DNA of 8,675 nt from Bacteroidales bacterium (lineage in GTDB: Bacteria; Bacteroidota; Bacteroidia; Bacteroidales; Dysgonomonadaceae), in the NCBI GenBank assembly GCA_012799155.1, contig JAAZLV010000363.1:1-8675 (forward strand), given 5' to 3'. This document shows positions 6,443 to 8,675 of this stretch, piece by piece. Every line of letters starts with the position of its first letter. The first letter of the stretch is position 1. A program made the translations under genes and the position numbers. The notes beneath the pieces were generated by a model, which saw nothing but the letters and a program-made list of their open reading frames with translations, had not been told where the DNA came from and made no database searches.

Positions 6443-7600
6443 ATGACAAAAACAATACATACCTATTTATCGATTTTACTGGCCGGCATATTGCTCTCCT
6501 TACCTGCCTGCGAAAAAGAGATCAAACTCGACACGGGCAATTACACACCTAGGATCGTGATGAACGGGATCATCTCGCCCGACTCACTCATTGAAATAAG
6601 CCTCAGCAAGAGTTTTTTATATACCGATACGCTTTTGGACAGGAGCCTGCTGGAGGATGCCTCACTGACCTTGTTCATCAACGGTGAGAAGCGGGAAACG
6701 ATGAGGATGGTAAGGGTGGATACCGTGCACGGCCGGGACAGACTATTTGGATACACTGCATTGAAAAGTATATACCGTTCCACCCTACGTCCAGAAACAG
6801 GTGACAAGATACGCATAGAAGCGTCTGCCGAAAAACTTTATCCCGTCTGGGCGGAGACCACTATACCGACACCACCGCAAATCCACCGGGTCGACACAGC
6901 CACTTTCTTTACCTACAACCCAATTATCAATAACGACGACCATTCCTATTCCGGTAACACTTCAGGAGAGCCCTTATTCCGGAATATGCGCATTAAAATG
7001 ACCGTGAGTGAGAGTTCTACCGGCACAAACCGTTATTTCCGGCTCCGACTCAGGCTGATGAGTGAAAAAATCGAAGAGTACCCCGACCTGCCGGAGCGCT
7101 ACCTTTTTATATACACGAACGACGATCCGATTTTTGAAGAGGGTTATCGGAACAGCCTGTTGGAGGATCTAATATCGGGAAATTCGTCGCTTGAAGGGAT
7201 AAAACATTTCAATTCGGCACTTTTTTCCAATAAACTATTCCGTGATAACAACTATACACTCGATTTCTCCATCACCGATTATTACTATTTCCATACCACC
7301 TACGAGGAAAAAGAGAATGACCCCGGATGGGTTTACCCTATCTATGTCCCCGTCAAAACGGAAGTATTCAACCCGCCCATTGAAGTGATGTTTACTGCCA
7401 TATCGCCGGAATTGTATTCCTATTTCCGTGAAGGGGACTACGATCCCTCCAGTGATGAAGAAGCGTTCAAAATAATTTCCGAGCCGGAGATCACATTCAG
7501 CAACGTACACAATGGCATCGGGGTTGTCGGATCGGTATCAACTGCGAAAGCATATATCAATCTCCCGCCTCCACCGGAAGAAGAAAACAGCATTCCCTGA
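6443..7600 (+). CDS. DUF4249-type outer-membrane lipoprotein
   Basis: A 385-residue lipoprotein. The type II signal peptide (residues 1-22) ends in the lipobox LPAC, with Cys23 followed by EKEIKLD. The next segment (TPRIVMNGIISPDSLIEISLSKS) and the beta-rich body with a later RYFRLRLRLMSE stretch fit the DUF4249 family, which is commonly encoded next to CarboxypepD_reg/TonB-dependent receptors in Bacteroidota. I chose ATG 6443 because it begins the signal peptide directly and is 4 bases past the receptor stop. The frame is open upstream to 6350, but that extension overlaps the receptor and would bury the signal peptide. It presumably acts with the receptor at the outer membrane as a ligand-handling partner; its biochemical role is not established as far as I know. 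The protein ends in a Pro- and Glu-rich tail. Confidence 0.88.
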   Translation: MTKTIHTYLSILLAGILLSLPACEKEIKLDTGNYTPRIVMNGIISPDSLIEISLSKSFLYTDTLLDRSLLEDASLTLFINGEKRETMRMVRVDTVHGRDRLFGYTALKSIYRSTLRPETGDKIRIEASAEKLYPVWAETTIPTPPQIHRVDTATFFTYNPIINNDDHSYSGNTSGEPLFRNMRIKMTVSESSTGTNRYFRLRLRLMSEKIEEYPDLPERYLFIYTNDDPIFEEGYRNSLLEDLISGNSSLEGIKHFNSALFSNKLFRDNNYTLDFSITDYYYFHTTYEEKENDPGWVYPIYVPVKTEVFNPPIEVMFTAISPELYSYFREGDYDPSSDEEAFKIISEPEITFSNVHNGIGVVGSVSTAKAYINLPPPPEEENSIP

Positions 7601-7623
7601 TAATAGCGCACCCCGGCATTATC
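7599..7623. terminator. Weak hairpin between convergent genes
   Basis: GATAAT (7599-7604) pairs with ATTATC (7618-7623), extended by GC/GC (7606-7607 with 7616-7617) after a one-base bulge, with an 8-base loop. It fills the 23-base gap between the convergent DUF4249 and transporter stops. No T-tract follows on either strand, so an intrinsic terminator is only possible, not shown. Confidence 0.25.
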
Positions 7624-8508
7624 CTATAAAAAGAAAATCGTCGCTCCCGCGATGCTGATCACCGCTCCCATCACCTGTTGGACGGTGATTTTTTCTTTGA
7701 ACATAATCGCTGTGGGCAGGATAATAAAAATGGGCACCAGCGCCATCAGTGCCGACGCGATCCCTGTCTCGGTATGCTGCACCGCATAAAGTGAGAGGGA
7801 GACGCCAATAAAGGGACCGAAGATGGTACCAATGGTTATTGCCTTCATACCCGTTTTATCTCCCAAGGTCATGAAGACCCGCCTCCAGCGACCGGCAAAG
7901 GTGACAAGCAATGCAAATGCAAAGAAGCCGAAGATGGCCCTGATTTGGGTGGATGCCACCGGGTCATAATCGCCCATCCCCTTCTTACTCAGAATCAGCC
8001 CCACCGCCTGGCCCAGTGCACCACCCAATGCGTAGAGAAAGCCTCGCAGGGGTATGTTCAATTTCAGTTTCCTGCCTGCTACGGCAATCATGATGCCTGC
8101 AACACTCACAACGATGCCCGCAATGCTCTTAAGTGAGAGGATCTCCTGTAGAAAGAACCAGCCGATGACGGCGGTAATCATCGGTGCGAGGCTCATCACC
8201 AGCTGCGAGGTACGGGAGCCGATCAGAGTGTAGGACTTGAAGAGGAAGAGATCACCCAGAAAGAAACCGACGATGCCCGAGAGACCCAACCATATCCAGT
8301 TGTATGCACTAGCATCCATCGGGAAGAACATCCCGCGGGTGAAAAGAGTGGTGATACCCAGGAATATTACTCCTAGGAAGATGCGAATGATGTTCACCGT
8401 GAGGGAGCCGGTACGGCGACCAGCTTTCTCGAAGAAGATGGCGCTGAGAGTCCAGCAGACGGCTGTTAAGAGTGAGGCTATCTCACCGATATGCGATTGA
8501 AACGGCAT
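7624..8508 (-). CDS. EamA-family (DMT superfamily) membrane transporter
   Basis: A 294-residue, highly hydrophobic protein with about ten membrane helices in two EamA repeats: roughly 5-140 (IASLLTAVCWTLSAIFFEKA to IAGIVVSVAGIMIAVAG) and 150-294 (GFLYALGGALGQAVGLIL to AVISIAGATIFFL). Typical repeat-end motifs are seen twice: LVMSLAPMITAVIGWFFLQE in repeat one and ALMALVPIFIILPTAIMFKEK in repeat two. Length is normal for the family. DMT transporters of this type move small metabolites, often exporting amino acids, but the substrate is not readable here. The gene follows trpA in the same direction with a 74-base gap that holds a promoter-like element, so cotranscription with the trp genes is possible but not required. 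The start at 8508 gives a standard first helix. Confidence 0.92.
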   Translation of the reverse strand: MPFQSHIGEIASLLTAVCWTLSAIFFEKAGRRTGSLTVNIIRIFLGVIFLGITTLFTRGMFFPMDASAYNWIWLGLSGIVGFFLGDLFLFKSYTLIGSRTSQLVMSLAPMITAVIGWFFLQEILSLKSIAGIVVSVAGIMIAVAGRKLKLNIPLRGFLYALGGALGQAVGLILSKKGMGDYDPVASTQIRAIFGFFAFALLVTFAGRWRRVFMTLGDKTGMKAITIGTIFGPFIGVSLSLYAVQHTETGIASALMALVPIFIILPTAIMFKEKITVQQVMGAVISIAGATIFFL

Positions 8509-8550
8509 GCAAATGATCCCTTAATGCTGTAACCAGGAATAAAGTGGCAG

Positions 8551-8558
8551 CAAATGTA
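8551..8558 (-). promoter_or_regulatory. Candidate -7 element for the EamA transporter gene
   Basis: The minus strand reads TACATTTG, matching TAnnTTTG, 42 bases upstream of the transporter ATG and just past the trpA stop. No good -33 TTTG is seen at the normal distance. If active, it gives the transporter a promoter separate from trpA. Confidence 0.4.
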
Positions 8559-8582
8559 CGGGATTTTTTTGAATATGAAGGA

Positions 8583-8675
8583 TCAGCGAATCGCTTCCCT
8601 TAATTTTTTTGCAGCTGCCTCCACAGAAGATTCACTCTCAAGTAGGGAGATAAAACGGCTACCGATGATGGCTCC
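8583..8675 (-). CDS. trpA: Tryptophan synthase alpha subunit, C-terminal end (partial)
   Basis: The last 30 codons of a gene entering from the right edge, ending in TGA at 8583-8585 on the minus strand. The peptide begins GAIIGSRFISLLE and ends AAAKKLREAIR. GAIIGSxFv.llE is the phosphate-binding GS motif and helix found near the C-terminus of TrpA, the subunit that cleaves indole-3-glycerol phosphate to indole and glyceraldehyde 3-phosphate for TrpB. The downstream helix of about 15 residues and the end point are right for the family. Other TIM-barrel enzymes with a similar phosphate motif are the main alternative, given only 30 residues. Confidence 0.7.
   Translation of the reverse strand, partial: GAIIGSRFISLLESESSVEAAAKKLREAIR

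Noticed and set aside
1..8675. CRISPR array, tRNA, rRNA or transposase genes
   Set aside because: No spaced direct repeats of CRISPR type, no cloverleaf-like sequence and no transposase frame were seen on either strand.

Overview
The window looks like a piece of a Bacteroidales chromosome (phylum Bacteroidota). Evidence for this is the ECF sigma factor / FecR anti-sigma / STN-domain TonB-dependent receptor cassette, a DUF4249-type lipoprotein, several TAnnTTTG elements (the Bacteroidota -7 consensus), and the absence of clear Shine-Dalgarno sequences. The family or genus cannot be fixed from this sequence. A Dysgonomonadaceae or Parabacteroides-like host is a guess.

Layout. At the left edge, on the minus strand, lies the 5' part of a Phd/YefM-like antitoxin gene broken by an in-frame amber codon. 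A roughly 200-base divergent promoter region follows. Then comes a plus-strand regulatory and transport locus: an ECF sigma factor (412-921), an AT-rich pair of unfamiliar genes (a predicted lipoprotein, 1107-2105, and a small outer-membrane beta-barrel, 2149-2763), a FecR-type anti-sigma factor (2867-3694), an STN-containing TonB-dependent receptor (3691-6438) and a DUF4249 lipoprotein (6443-7600). The last three are packed as an operon, with a 4-base overlap and then a 4-base gap. On the minus strand at the right end lie a DMT-family (EamA) transporter (7624-8508) and the last 30 codons of tryptophan synthase alpha, trpA (8583-8675).

How the genes work together. By analogy with FecI/FecR/FecA, ligand binding to the outer-membrane receptor would be passed through its periplasmic STN domain to FecR, which would release or activate the sigma factor. 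The DUF4249 lipoprotein is the usual surface or periplasmic companion of such receptors. The substrate cannot be read from the sequence.

The most unusual part is 922-2866. In typical loci of this kind the sigma and fecR genes are close neighbours. Here they are separated by about 1.9 kb of AT-richer DNA carrying two genes of unknown function. The lipoprotein gene has no usable start in its own frame: its signal peptide appears only if one base is skipped near 1085-1092. Just before fecR an 18-bp imperfect inverted repeat brackets a TAnnTTTG element, so the fecR-receptor operon may have its own regulated promoter.
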